NCBI GenBank assembly: GCA_030248215.1 | Contig: JASANG010001128.1 | Coordinates: 366,397-430,396, forward strand | DNA: 64,000 nucleotides | Direction: 5' to 3' | DNA from: Enoplolaimus lenunculus | Lineage: Eukaryota > Nematoda > Enoplea > Enoplida > Thoracostomopsidae | Notes under the pieces: generated by a model | Seen by the model: only the letters and a program-made list of their open reading frames with translations | Told to the model about the DNA's origin: nothing | The model's database searches: none | Part shown: positions 23,991 to 33,685 of the stretch, piece after piece | Layout: the number at the start of each line of letters is the position of its first letter | Position numbering within the stretch: position 1 is the first letter of the stretch | Made by a program: the position numbers and the translations under genes

Positions 23991-25455
23991 GGCCAATGTA
24001 TAGCACAGGGGCTTCCAGTTTTCCACGGTGGAAAACTTATAACCAGGAGTGTAGCGCAGCCACTCCTGTATGACGGCTAAATTTTCTGCTGATTTGGTAG
24101 GAAAATTAAAAAATTTAATGCCTAGATTTTACCCTGGATTGGTAGGGAAATCTGAAGCATAGGTTTTGGTTGGAAAACGGGAAAAGTGGAAAATTCTAAT
24201 GCCTAGATTTTCCCCTGGGTTGGTAGGGAAAATCTGAAGCATAGGTTTTGGTTGGAAAACGGGAAAAGTGTAAAATTCTAATGCCCAGATTTTCCCCTGG
24301 GTTGTTAGAGAAATCTGAAGCATGGGTTTTGGTTGGAAAATGGGAAAAGTGGAAAATTCGAATGCCTAGATTTTCCCCTGGGTTGGTAGGGAAAATCTGA
24401 AGCATAGGTTTTGGTTGGAAAACGGGAAAAGTGTAAAATTCTAATGCCTAGATTTTTCCCCTGGGTTGGTAGGGAAAATCAGAAGCGTAGGTTTTGGTTG
24501 GAAAACGGGAAAAGTGGAAAATTGAAATGCCTAGATATTTTCTTGGTTAGTAAGAAATATCTGAAGCAAAGGTTTTGGTTGAAAAGCGGGAAATGTGGAA
24601 AAGTGGAAAATTCAAAGGTAGGGCATAGGTTTTGGTTGGAAAACGGGAAAAGTGGAAAATTTTAATGCCTAGATTTTTACGCTGGGTTGGTAGGGAAATA
24701 TGAAGCATAGGTTTGGTTGGAAAACGGGAAAAGTGGAAAATTCTAATGCCTAGATTTTTATTCTGGGTTGGTAGGGAAAATCTGAAGCATACGTTTTGAT
24801 TGGAAAACGGGAAAAGTGGAAAATTCCAATGCCTAGATTTTTATCCTGGGTTGTTAGGGAATACCTGAAGCAAAGGTTTCGGTTGGAAAACGGGAAAAGT
24901 GGAAAATTCTAATGCCTAGATTTTTTCGCTGGGTTGGTAGGGAAAACCTGAAGCAAAGGTTTCGGTTGGAAAACGGGAAAACTGGAAAATTCAAGCGTAA
25001 GGCATAGGTTTTGGTTGGAAAACGGGAAAATTAGAAAATTTTAATGCTTAGATTTACCCTGGCTTGGTAGGGAAAATCCGAAGTATAGATTTTGGTTGGA
25101 AAACGGGAAAAGTGGAAAATTTAAAGGCCTAGATTTACCTTAGGTTGGTAGGGAAAATATGAAGCATAGGTTTTGGTTGGAAAATGGGAAAAGTGGAAAA
25201 TTTAAAGGCCTAGATTTACCTTAGGTTGGCAGGGAAAATCTGAAGCATAGGTTTTCGTTGGAAAACGGGAAAAGTGGAAAATTTAAAGGCCTAGATTTAC
25301 CTTAGGTTGGTAGGGAAAATCTGAAGCATAGGTTTTGGTTGGAAAACGGGAAAAGTGGAAAATTTAAAGGCCTAGATTTACCTTAGGTTGGTAGGGAATT
25401 TCTGAAGCATAGGTTTTGGTTGGAAGACGGGAAAAGTGGAAAATTTAAAAGGCCT
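23991..25455. mobile_element. Foldback-like element 3, left arm only (right end missing)
   Basis: The left terminus GGCCAATGTATAGCACAGGG and the following ~85 bp match elements 1 and 2. About eighteen tandem ~78-bp units then run to 25455, where the array stops abruptly in AAAAGGCCTTTTTTCGTTG. Neither the central segment, the inverted right arm nor the right terminus follows. The sequence passes within about 100 bp to remnants of the Polinton DNA polymerase. The left flanking octamer TCTCTTTC is not found repeated at the break. Confidence 0.85.
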
Positions 25456-25557
25456 TTTTTCGTTGATGTCTTTGTCAGCTTTCCTTCTTTGATCGGAAAC
25501 CTAAATCGAACAATGTTGACACAAGTTTAATTTGCAGTATTCATAATCTGTCAGTTG

Positions 25558-28500
25558 TTATAGTAAAAATAATGTTTGTAATAAAACTTTTACAAATCGT
25601 ACTAATTGTCTTACCTCTTGCCCCAGGTGTTCGAATGCTGCCACCCGTTGATACTCAACAAATCTGTAAAGGCGGGTAATTTTCATCGCACACTTTTTAA
25701 GGTAGAATTTTAGCAGCGGTGTGCCTAAGAGTATCTTTGTTGCGTGGAAAGAGCCAATAAGAGAGCGGCGCGGTGTTGTCATCACATAGCCAACTCAGCA
25801 TACTCTCGCATATGTTCCCCAATGTCTTCTATATTTATTTCAACATTTTTAAAAATAGGTGGCATTTCTTCCCATCGTTGTCTTGCTGCCTGGTCCCAAT
25901 ACGGTATTTGAACGTCAACTTCTACTATTCCAAACACTTCGTCAGCTAGAATACCGTCAACAACGTCTTTGATCGTCACGTTACTAGTGTCTTTAAATCC
26001 TGTCTTTGAGTTCTGACTAATCCAGTCTTGCCATTCAGGATCAATCGCAATCGCTTCACGTGTTTCGTCAAAACTGCACTCGGATCCAATTATAACTTCA
26101 GCGCCTAATGTCTGTAGGAACGCATGTTTCTTCTGTGTTTCTTCTTGGCGGTGCTGCATGTCATCATTATGTAAATAGCATCGGGGCATCCATGCCAGTA
26201 GCAACCATCAAACACGATAATAATTGCCCGTTGGTTTCCGTACTTTCCAATTGGCACGTAACCATCCACTGGATACCGCGTTGCACCATTTTGGAACACT
26301 TTCTGTCCGCCATTGAATTTATGTTGAATGGTTAAATCGTCTCTGTTGAATCTTTTTATTAGCGCTCTCCGGTGGTACTCCACAAACAGAAGCTCCAAAA
26401 GACCGTACGTGTAACTTTTTGTGGCATTTAACTTTATGTCGTAGTTATGAGATATGGTTCGTAAATGTTCACTTTTTTCCATTTCAATCTCTCCTCGGGT
26501 ACTGTTAACTGGAATGGGTTGTCCAACGTTGCCATAATGGGGACTCCATCGATGGGCCTCCAACGATATTGTCCTTGATCATCTGATGGATACCTTTGAA
26601 CCGTTCATTGAATAGTGTGAATAACCCACCTTTCGGCAAGTGTTGCATCATTCTTTGCAAAGCTACGCCTGGCAGGCTTATTGCTTGTTTGAACATATTG
26701 ATGCCCCATTCTTCGAACTGGTTAAACATTTTTTGCACCGCGGTAAGAAATGGTATTACATCCAGGTTATTGTACCACACCAACATGTCTTGCATTGTTT
26801 GGAATTTTTCTTCACGCCAAACTTCCTTCACGTATTCGTAGTCGTCGTTGGTTATGTTTATCTGCCGAAGAGTGCTATAGTATGCTGCACGAGGCGGAAG
26901 ATCAGTAACTTGCAGTTGATCCAAGCTTTCAAACCACTCATACGGCCAAAATCCTTTTCTCTGCTCCACTTGAAATGCTTTTAGAAATTTGTCGTAGCTT
27001 GTTCCCGGGCTTAAATAGTTTGTTATATCTAAAAACAGTAGATCCTCTGTAGCCAAAGACATAAACCCATTGTCTTTCTTTATGGTCTGGTGAATTTTCT
27101 CACCGTTGTAAATCAAATGAGGAATGTAGTATTGTTTAATTAGGTTTAGATCAAATTTGGCGCTGTTAAATCCCAATACTACAAGTTGTTTTAGCCACCT
27201 ATAAAATCTGTTATAATACGACTTCCATTTCCTGGTTTCGTAGGCGCGGTTGCGAGCGTCGTGAAGGGCATCAGCTACATTAGCATCATTCTTTTCATGT
27301 TGAAGTAAACGTCGATATTCACGGTCGTATTGCTGGTGTAGAGTTCGTTCGGTCTGTAGTCGGTCAAACACGTCGCTGAATTGATGCTTAAGAATTGAGA
27401 ACGCGGCATTACTAATTTCACAAAGATAAGCATGCATCTGCGAGACAATGTCCTCTCGTTCTCCAATAAAACACCGGGCGTCTTCATAACCGGGCACATT
27501 ACTTGCGATAGATACACTCGCGGGTATTAGTTCTTTGGTGTATAAAAGCTTCTGGCCTTCGTGTTGTTCGACATTGAGCGACTTGAATCTGGCCTCAAAA
27601 TCGTATGTAGCACGAAATCGGTAAAAGTTTTCTGTAATATTGAAGCCTTCTTCGTTTAATTCCTGTTGTATCGTCTTCGTAAGTCCATAGCCGCCACCTT
27701 TGTAAATAAATTCTGTCACGTTGCCATTGCATCGTTTAAGGTGCCGCTGATGATGACTGTGATGGTTCCATATCCGATCGCATAACTCGCATCGCCAGGA
27801 CTTTGTAAACTGTGGAAGATTCTTAATGTATGAAAAATGATTATCATAAAGATTTATGTTCAATGTGTCATGGAATAGACCACGTGACTGTCGTACAAGA
27901 CATGCTGATGAAATAGGTGGAGGAGGTATGTCCGGAATCATAGGTTGGCTTCCTTCATTATCCGGTTCTACTCCTTCAGCATCATTTTCTTCTTCATCTC
28001 CATCACCATTGTCTTCGTTGTCTTCCGCCATATCATCTAAAAACGATTTTACGCTTGTCTCTTCCTCATGTTCGCTTTCATCTTCTTCGGTAATGCCTTC
28101 GGCTTCTAGCTCATCTTCTTGTTCTTCTAAAAGCACTGCGCGTATCTGTGGAACTCCTTGATCTGCTTCACGAATTAATCTTTGAAGTTCTGTTTCAGGT
28201 CGCTGAACTTCTGTCTCATATACGGCAATGTTTACTTGGAACATGTCTTCTAATTTATCCAAATCGTCCATATCCACTCCATGAAAATTGGTTGTGTTTG
28301 TTTGATTGCGCCAGTTGTTGCATAACATTGTTGTGTGAGCTTCGAATTCTGAATGGTTGCCCAATCTGTATCCATGCAACAGAGCTAGGCATCGAAAAAA
28401 GCATTTGAATCGTCATATCTTCTTCCATATTTATCAGTTTCAAGCGAAATGATGCTCATTGTTTTTTATATGGTCCGGTAGCATCGGTGGGCGACCAATA

Positions 28501-29222
28501 TGTGCATGCGCAACAAGTTTATTAACAACAACTGTCACATTAGTAATGCGGTCCACAACGAATTTGGCGTTAGGACGCTGCTGACGTGCCATTCAACAAT
28601 ATCTTGACCATCTAGTTTTTGTATCATGCTTTCGAAGTCTTTTTTGAAAGACACAAGCATCGGAGTATTGAAAAACCGCGTGTTGTTGCTGCTGTAGAAA
28701 AACACTTTTTCATTAGTTAAAATATTGCGTAGAACAAAACCAAAATTCAGATTCCACTTAGCTCTGTGCTTCTGAACAGCGTACACTTTTCGAACAACTT
28801 GTTTAATTTCTTCTTCAGATGCTCTTTGTAATCTAAAGTTAAACTTGTCCTGAATCGGCCTTTTTTGATGATAATGTGTTCGAATTTGATGCCAGTTGGC
28901 TTTTAAAAGCTCATCTGTGCCGCCGTATAACACTGAGTCCGGACATGGTAGTGAATTTGTGGTTAGCATCTTCTGCTTTAATGACATCTGCGGAAACTTT
29001 TTCGGTGGCTGGTCTTCATTCGTCTGCATCGATTTCATTTGTCTTTTTTGTGAAAGTGTTTCATGGTCTTTGAGGTGCTCTGTCAATTTATCTTGGCACG
29101 AAAAGTTTTTGTGACATCTCGGACATGTAAGTTTTGGTTCTTTATGAATAGTTCTTATGTGTTGTAGCAAGCTCTTCTTCGCTGTAAAACTCTTTCCACA
29201 CCTTCTGCATTCGATTTCTGTA
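25558..29222 (-). pseudogene. Polinton-type family B DNA polymerase, multiply broken and C-terminally truncated
   Basis: Read on the minus strand, the N-terminal part (29222-28535) has two C2H2 zinc fingers (CRRCGKSF...HIRTIH; CPRCHKNF...HLKDH) and the FGFVLRN / YSSNNTRFF blocks of animal Polinton polymerases. The large middle frame (28379-26505) has an acidic linker, NINLYDNHFSYI, a CELC...HLKRC zinc motif, YDFEARF (exonuclease-type) and FNSAKFDLNLIKQYY (Exo II-type). Later fragments hold IQHKFNGGQ, FDGCYWHGC (26563-26105), VEVDVQIP, PPIFKNVEI (26204-25782) and RRSLIGSF, TPLLKFYL (25785-25558). Frame breaks lie near 28589, 28445, 28395-28400, 26510-26560, 26185 and 25785. The palm motifs of the DxxxLYP, NSxYG and DTDS types are absent, so it cannot be catalytic. 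No in-frame ATG precedes the first zinc finger. Confidence 0.9.
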
Positions 29223-29362
29223 AAAATAACAACAAATTCTCACATGTGTTAATAGTTAATAGATTAAATAGAAAAGTGCTTTTGACCTCTAGACCACGTA
29301 TTTAATAATTAATTATATGACTGATGACACTGTTTGTTCCTGGCATATAGCCTTAGATTTCA

Positions 29363-29750
29363 AAATCAGTGAAGCATTATGTATGCACGATCAATCATAC
29401 GGCATGTGGTTAATTGCTAACATTTCTGGCTCTCTAAATCAGTGAAGCGTTATTAATGCACTATCTGTCGCAAATAGTTAAGTAAAGTACACGTCATCTA
29501 TGTTTGAACGAGCTTACTGTTGACCTCATCAATCATGCTTAATGGAGTCACTAGCTATGATTAATTGCTTTCAAAATCAGTGAAGCGTTATTAATGTACC
29601 ATCTGTCGCAAATAGTTAAGTAAAGTACACGTCATCCATGTTTGAACGAGCTTACTGTTGACTCATCAATCATGCTTAATGGGGTCACTAGCTATGATTA
29701 ATTGCTTTCAAAATCAGTGAAGCGTTATTAATGCACCATCTGTCGCAAAT
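29363..29750. repeat. 137-138-bp direct repeats in the divergent control region
   Basis: AAATCAGTGAAGCGTTATTA starts at 29436, 29574 and 29711, giving periods of 138 and 137 bp. A degenerate copy starts at 29363. Two full units and one partial unit are present, nearly identical and each containing ATCTGTCGCAAATAGTTAAG and CATGCTTAATGG. They sit between the divergent polymerase and exonuclease genes. The position fits a bidirectional enhancer or a replication control site; that is inference. Confidence 0.85.
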
Positions 29751-29758
29751 TTCTTAGC

Positions 29759-29785
29759 TATTTAAAGGTCAAGTCATTTATAAAA
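29759..29785 (+). promoter_or_regulatory. Candidate TATA elements upstream of the YqaJ gene
   Basis: TATTTAAAG (about 29759) and TATAAAA (29779-29785) precede the ATG at 29813. The first is at a spacing that would allow a short leader. The element also encodes a TBP-like protein, so a TATA-type promoter is a reasonable but untested guess. Confidence 0.35.
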
Positions 29786-29812
29786 TTGATTCATTTGTAG
29801 CTTAAATTTACA

Positions 29813-30583
29813 ATGGACGGTCGCATCATTTCTCATATATTTTACTCGACTATGGACCAGCAGGATTGTGTAAGCTGGTGGAATGAGAGATCGGGTAGGA
29901 TTACAGCTTCAAATTTTGGTCGGGTTCGAAGTGCTGCATCTGACAAAGTTCTCAAAAAGTTGGTTTGTAATATTAATACACCAGCTAATACTTTCATACC
30001 CACTCCTTGTTTAGTTGGTATAACTAAAGAAGAGAATGCAAAACAGGCATACATAAGGCACTATTCTAAAGAGTTGAATGTTCCAGTAACAGTGCACAAG
30101 TGCGGTCTTTGTGTTCCACTTCAAGCTCCCTTTATAGGTAGTTCTCCAGACGGTATTGTCACTTCACCACAGTTTGCACAACCAAGAGTGCTAGAGATCA
30201 AGTGTCTCTATGATACGGAACATATCCCACGCAGACTATTAGACATTGGGTTGAGTCGTAAGTCTAGATTCTACTGTAAAATTGATAAATCTACTGGAAA
30301 GTTTACGTTGAAAACAACCCACAAATATTATTCACAAATTTTAGGTGAACTCGCCATTACGGCTTTACCTGTAGCAGATTTGGCACTTTATGCTCCAAGA
30401 ACGAAAGAAATAAAAGTTGTAACCGTTCATTTTAATCGTGAGCACTGGCAAGCTCTTTTTGAAAAAATTAGGTATTTTTACGACAACTTCATCAATGGAA
30501 AGATTTTCGCTCAACCCCCAGAACCGAGTCGAGCAACCACTATCTCGGAAATCGTTGAGACTGAACCTATGCAGATTAACTAA
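29813..30583 (+). CDS. YqaJ-type viral recombinase / exonuclease
   Basis: This 256-residue protein belongs to the YqaJ/lambda-exonuclease branch of the PD-(D/E)XK nucleases, which resect double-stranded DNA 5' to 3' for recombination or concatemer processing. Visible signatures are WWNERSGRITASNFG near the N-terminus, then ENAKQAYIRHY. The catalytic core follows: GSSPDGIV (Asp), then LEIKC (E-x-K) about 20 residues later, then the YYSQILGEL helix (Gln). All expected catalytic positions are present and the frame is open throughout, unlike PolB. It is the first gene rightward of the divergent repeat region. Its 3' end overlaps the start of the next frame. Confidence 0.85.
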   Translation: MDGRIISHIFYSTMDQQDCVSWWNERSGRITASNFGRVRSAASDKVLKKLVCNINTPANTFIPTPCLVGITKEENAKQAYIRHYSKELNVPVTVHKCGLCVPLQAPFIGSSPDGIVTSPQFAQPRVLEIKCLYDTEHIPRRLLDIGLSRKSRFYCKIDKSTGKFTLKTTHKYYSQILGELAITALPVADLALYAPRTKEIKVVTVHFNREHWQALFEKIRYFYDNFINGKIFAQPPEPSRATTISEIVETEPMQIN

Positions 30584-30869
30584 TCCGTTACCAATCATTC
30601 ATTTCCGTCATATATCGTCTGTTCATTTTAAAAACGTGAAACCAAACAAATCGTATTTCGACCTTAATAAGTCACAGTTAAAAAAGCTCATATATCACAC
30701 TTACCTTAACGCTAATGATATTTTTCAACAGTCAGAAGACAAATTTGCAATTACTATGAATGTAGGTAGCGCGATAGGTGTAGTGAAGCCTGAGCACCGT
30801 ACGTCAGACACTTTGAGAATAATCTACGTATCCACCGGTCACAGAATAATAACAGCCTTTCCTTATTAA
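30495..30869 (+). CDS. Small protein with BECR-RNase-like C-terminus (candidate)
   Basis: The frame starts at an ATG inside the last 90 bases of the YqaJ gene and runs 124 codons. The first 40 residues look like read-through of the overlap and may not be native. The last ~75 residues contain YFDLNKSQLKKLIYHTY, an ITMN strand, IGVV and a terminal LRIIYVSTGHRIITAFPY. A closing strand pair of the form (L)RVxY-x(3-6)-IITAYP is typical of barnase/EndoU/colicin-type (BECR-fold) ribonuclease domains, which is the basis for the suggestion. No active-site histidine or arginine can be assigned confidently. AATAAA follows at 30963. It could instead be an unrelated conserved Polinton protein. Confidence 0.45.
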   Translation: MERFSLNPQNRVEQPLSRKSLRLNLCRLTNPLPIIHFRHISSVHFKNVKPNKSYFDLNKSQLKKLIYHTYLNANDIFQQSEDKFAITMNVGSAIGVVKPEHRTSDTLRIIYVSTGHRIITAFPY

Positions 30870-31047
30870 TGAATATTACTAATATATTGGGTTGTTAATT
30901 AATATTTGATTTATGCTCTATTTCTATAAGCTGTATTATAAAATTATAGTGTGCTTATCTAAAATAAATACAAAAGTAGCTTTTTAGTGCAATTACTTAT
31001 TGTGTAGCGTTATTTCGCATCTATCCATTATTTACGGGCACATCATT

Positions 31048-31518
31048 ATGAATAACCATTTTTCAAAAAGTGATCTTAACAATTTATGCGATGCAATAAT
31101 GGCACTTGTTAAAGAAAATTGCGCGGGGTGTCAAGAACAACGCTCGATGGAAGAATTTTGGGAGCATGGTGGTTTCACGGGGTGTCTGTATGCGTTTGAT
31201 TTTCACGCCGATGTCTATATAGATTGTGCTATTCAAACACTGTCTTTATCATACTCAGCGCGAGATCATGCAATTCGTGTCATTTCTGAGTACTCCTACG
31301 CCGTGTATCAGCATACACACCCGTTACCTGTGGCAGATAACTTAGAAGACCAAATGTTTCGGGAAATGAACTTCGAGCATTCTGTAGAAGTGATAGCAAC
31401 ACCAGAAGATTATCCTCGTATAGTGAAGAAACTTTTACAGTTACGCGGAAATAACTCAGATGACTACAAAAACTATTTATCAAAAACACTGAATGAGCTA
31501 ATTTTGCTACGGCCCTAA
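31048..31518 (+). CDS. Polinton accessory protein with CxxC motif, unknown function
   Basis: This 156-residue soluble, acidic protein starts at the ATG at 31048 rather than the alternative upstream in-frame start. Near residues 20-45 it has KENCAGCQEQRSMEEFW...GGFTGC, in which the CxxC and a later Cys resemble the KENCxGC...HxCL pattern I recall from small proteins in other animal Polintons. The remainder (ADVYIDCAIQTLSLSY, RIVKKLLQLRGN) is predicted helical with no recognised domain. AATAAA at 31607 follows. It is intact, between the BECR-like gene and a membrane protein. Confidence 0.65.
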   Translation: MNNHFSKSDLNNLCDAIMALVKENCAGCQEQRSMEEFWEHGGFTGCLYAFDFHADVYIDCAIQTLSLSYSARDHAIRVISEYSYAVYQHTHPLPVADNLEDQMFREMNFEHSVEVIATPEDYPRIVKKLLQLRGNNSDDYKNYLSKTLNELILLRP

Positions 31519-31665
31519 CTGTACAAACTTTGATTATGATATTTTATTACTTTGCAAATATGGTAATTATGTGCAGTAACAATGGAAACTGTAAAGCGTA
31601 TTTTTGAATAAATAACCATTAAAAAGGTCTTCTATACTGCAATCAGCAAGTTTCTGATATAAAAC

Positions 31666-32019
31666 ATGGAGCGTGATAGGGTAATTGCAATACTTTTGGC
31701 AACAGTTTCTTTATTATTGTCCATCAGCAATATAGGATACTTGATTGAATATACCCAGAATTATGATAACAGTGTTGTGGAGATGGGTTATTGTCAGCAG
31801 TATTATTTGGGGATAGAAACAAAAGTAACCATTTGTTCACCACATATTTTTATTCGAAAAAGTAATGAGAAATTTCAAATCTTGCCTATGGAGTTTAGAA
31901 GACTAAAGAAAGTTGCTTGTAAGGATCATCACACTTATACTGAGCAGTATTTAAACGCTACGGAGGGTAAAAGAGTAGTTCTAAAATCAAATGAAGTACG
32001 GGATTTATGTAAGTTTTAA
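31666..32019 (+). CDS. Small single-pass membrane protein, unknown
   Basis: This 117-residue protein has a hydrophobic segment at residues 7-27 (VIAILLATVSLLLSISNIGYL) preceded by charged residues, so it is a signal anchor or uncleaved signal peptide. The remaining ~90 residues are Lys/Cys-containing (CQQYY, TICSPH, VACKDHH, DLCKF), with four cysteines that could form two disulfides on the lumenal side. No family is recognised. TATAAAA sits directly before the ATG (31658-31664), too close to be its own conventional TATA box. Confidence 0.55.
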   Translation: MERDRVIAILLATVSLLLSISNIGYLIEYTQNYDNSVVEMGYCQQYYLGIETKVTICSPHIFIRKSNEKFQILPMEFRRLKKVACKDHHTYTEQYLNATEGKRVVLKSNEVRDLCKF

Positions 32020-32067
32020 AAGAGCTAAACTGTAATAGCATCACATTGTCTCAAAAACTAATTATTT

Positions 32068-33140
32068 ATGGAAAAGTTATACTTTGATCCCGCTAACCCT
32101 CTAGGACTAAGCTCTATTCAAAATTTATATAAAGCGGCTAAAGAGAATGGACTAGATGTCACACTAAACGATGTTAGACAGTTTTTATCGGGCGAGCCAG
32201 CTTATACACTTGTCAAAAAACGTCCCAAGAAAAATTTCAAACGCGTAAGATACATAGTTTCAGACCTTTATGATATATTTCAAAGCGATTTGGCTGATAT
32301 GCAAGCACTAGCTAAGTTTAATGATGGCTACAAGTATATTCTAGTGGTTATCAATTGCTTTTCTAAGTTTTGTTGGGGTGTTCCTTTGAAAACCAAGACC
32401 GGTGAAGAAATAGTTAAGGCTCTTAATGCAATTTTAGATCCATTATTACCAGAAAAACCTAGAAATTTCATAGTAGATAGAGCAAAAGAACATTACAGTA
32501 AACCGATCACTGAATTATTTAAATCAAGTGGTATCAAATTGCTTTACACCACTAATGACGAGTCTAAAACCGTTTTTGCAGAAAGAAAAATCCGTGACAT
32601 AAAGCGTAAAATTTATATATACCTAAAAAACATAATACTTGGCGGTATATTGATGTTCTACCAGATATCATAAAATCACTTAATGCGCGCAAGGTACGCA
32701 CCACAGGATTTAGACCGATAGATGTTACTAGGCAAAACGAACATGTTGTACGTAAGAATTTATACCCCAGCACTTTCAGTCGGCATCCCAAAACGTATAA
32801 GTTCACTGTAGGAGACAGAGTAAAACTATTGAAACGACCCTTTCCGTTCGCAAAATCATTTTATCCAAACTGGACAAAAGAAGAATTTTTAGTTGACCAA
32901 CAAATCCCATCTTCCCCACCAACTTATCGCATTAAGTCTATTACGGGGGAGAGTATACTTGGCATATTCTACGAACAAGAAATGCAAAAAGTTATACGAA
33001 AAGAAGAAATTTACCAAATTGAAAAAATTATTAAATGTCGCAAAACTAAAACAGGTGCAACAGAGTTTTTAGTTAAATGGAAAGGTTATCCCGCAGATCA
33101 ATCCAGTTGGGTTAAGGAAAAAGACATAAACAAGCTTTAA
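32068..33140 (+). pseudogene. Polinton integrase (rve type, chromodomain), single frame break
   Basis: The first frame (32068-32673) has the YFDPANPLG N-terminal block, EPAYTLVKK, the rve core QSDLADM (first Asp), LVVINCFSKFCWGVPLK, IVDRAKEHY (second Asp) and TVFAERKIRDIKRKIY (Glu). The DDE triad is therefore present. The match then continues in the -1 frame to 33140, through the RYIDVLPDI block, an FxVGDRVKL SH3-like segment, and a C-terminal chromodomain (YQIEKIIKCRK, FLVKWKGYPADQSSWV). The switch falls at the run of six A before CAT (32625-32631). In the zero frame that run reads A-AAA-AAC, a classic -1 slippery heptamer. A one-base loss in the A run is the simpler explanation. Integrase inserts the element into host DNA; chromodomains often steer integration to marked chromatin. 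Confidence 0.88.
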
Positions 33141-33154
33141 TCGTTGCTTATATT

Positions 33155-33685
33155 ATGCATTGGAAAGTAGTAAATACGACTATTTGTGGAACATTTGAGA
33201 AATGTATAAATTTGTATGATTTGGCTTTGCAGTTAAAATTGCAATATAATCCTCGTAAATTTAGTGGTATAGTTTGGCACCCAGAATTAGGCGGTTGTTG
33301 TTTGATTTTTGGATCGGGAAAATTCACCATTGTTGGCCTTAATAATCCCTTAGTAGCAAAATCAATTGTTGGGGAAATCAAAAAGCTAATCGGTGATTGT
33401 TCTCATACGTATTACATGAAAAATTACGTGGTTTCCTTAGATACTAATCATAATTTCAATCTTCACAAGCTATGCAGTGTGCTATTCGCAGAACGGTATA
33501 ACGTGGTATTCGATCCTCACGATTTAATGCCTCCGCTAATGCTAAGATTAGATCGAGCAACAGTATTAATACACCACACCGGTAAAGTTATCGTTACGGG
33601 AATTAAAAAGTACAAACATATTGAACCGCTTATACACCGTATCAATACCATTATTGTACCACACCATGTATGTAGTAATCGATAG
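33155..33685 (+). CDS. TATA-box-binding-protein-like (TBP-like) protein
   Basis: This 176-residue intact frame is laid out as two imperfect TBP repeats. Repeat 1 (residues ~1-80): VVNTTICGTFEKCINLYDLA, YNPRKFSGIVWHPE, CLIFGSGKFTIVGLN, matching TBP's YNPKRFAAVIMR and LIFSSGKMVCTGAK. Repeat 2 (~85-170): KNYVVSLDTNHNFNL, YNVVFDPHDLMPPLMLR, VLIHHTGKVIVTGIKK, matching YEPELFPGLIYR and LLIFVSGKVVLTGAK. Of the four DNA-kinking phenylalanines of TBP, the repeat-1 pair is kept (FSG, LIF), while the repeat-2 pair appears as Met (LMP) and His (LIH). The acidic/Gln N-terminal region of cellular TBP is absent. The gene lies between integrase and capsid genes and overlaps the next frame by 20 bases. Role inferred: promoter recognition for the element's own late genes. 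Confidence 0.82.
   Translation: MHWKVVNTTICGTFEKCINLYDLALQLKLQYNPRKFSGIVWHPELGGCCLIFGSGKFTIVGLNNPLVAKSIVGEIKKLIGDCSHTYYMKNYVVSLDTNHNFNLHKLCSVLFAERYNVVFDPHDLMPPLMLRLDRATVLIHHTGKVIVTGIKKYKHIEPLIHRINTIIVPHHVCSNR

Noticed and set aside
29170-29240. Spliceosomal acceptor upstream of the PolB zinc fingers
   Set aside because: A TTATTTTTACAG precedes the zinc-finger frame, but no upstream coding exon was found within the repeat-bearing control region, so I left the N-terminus undefined.
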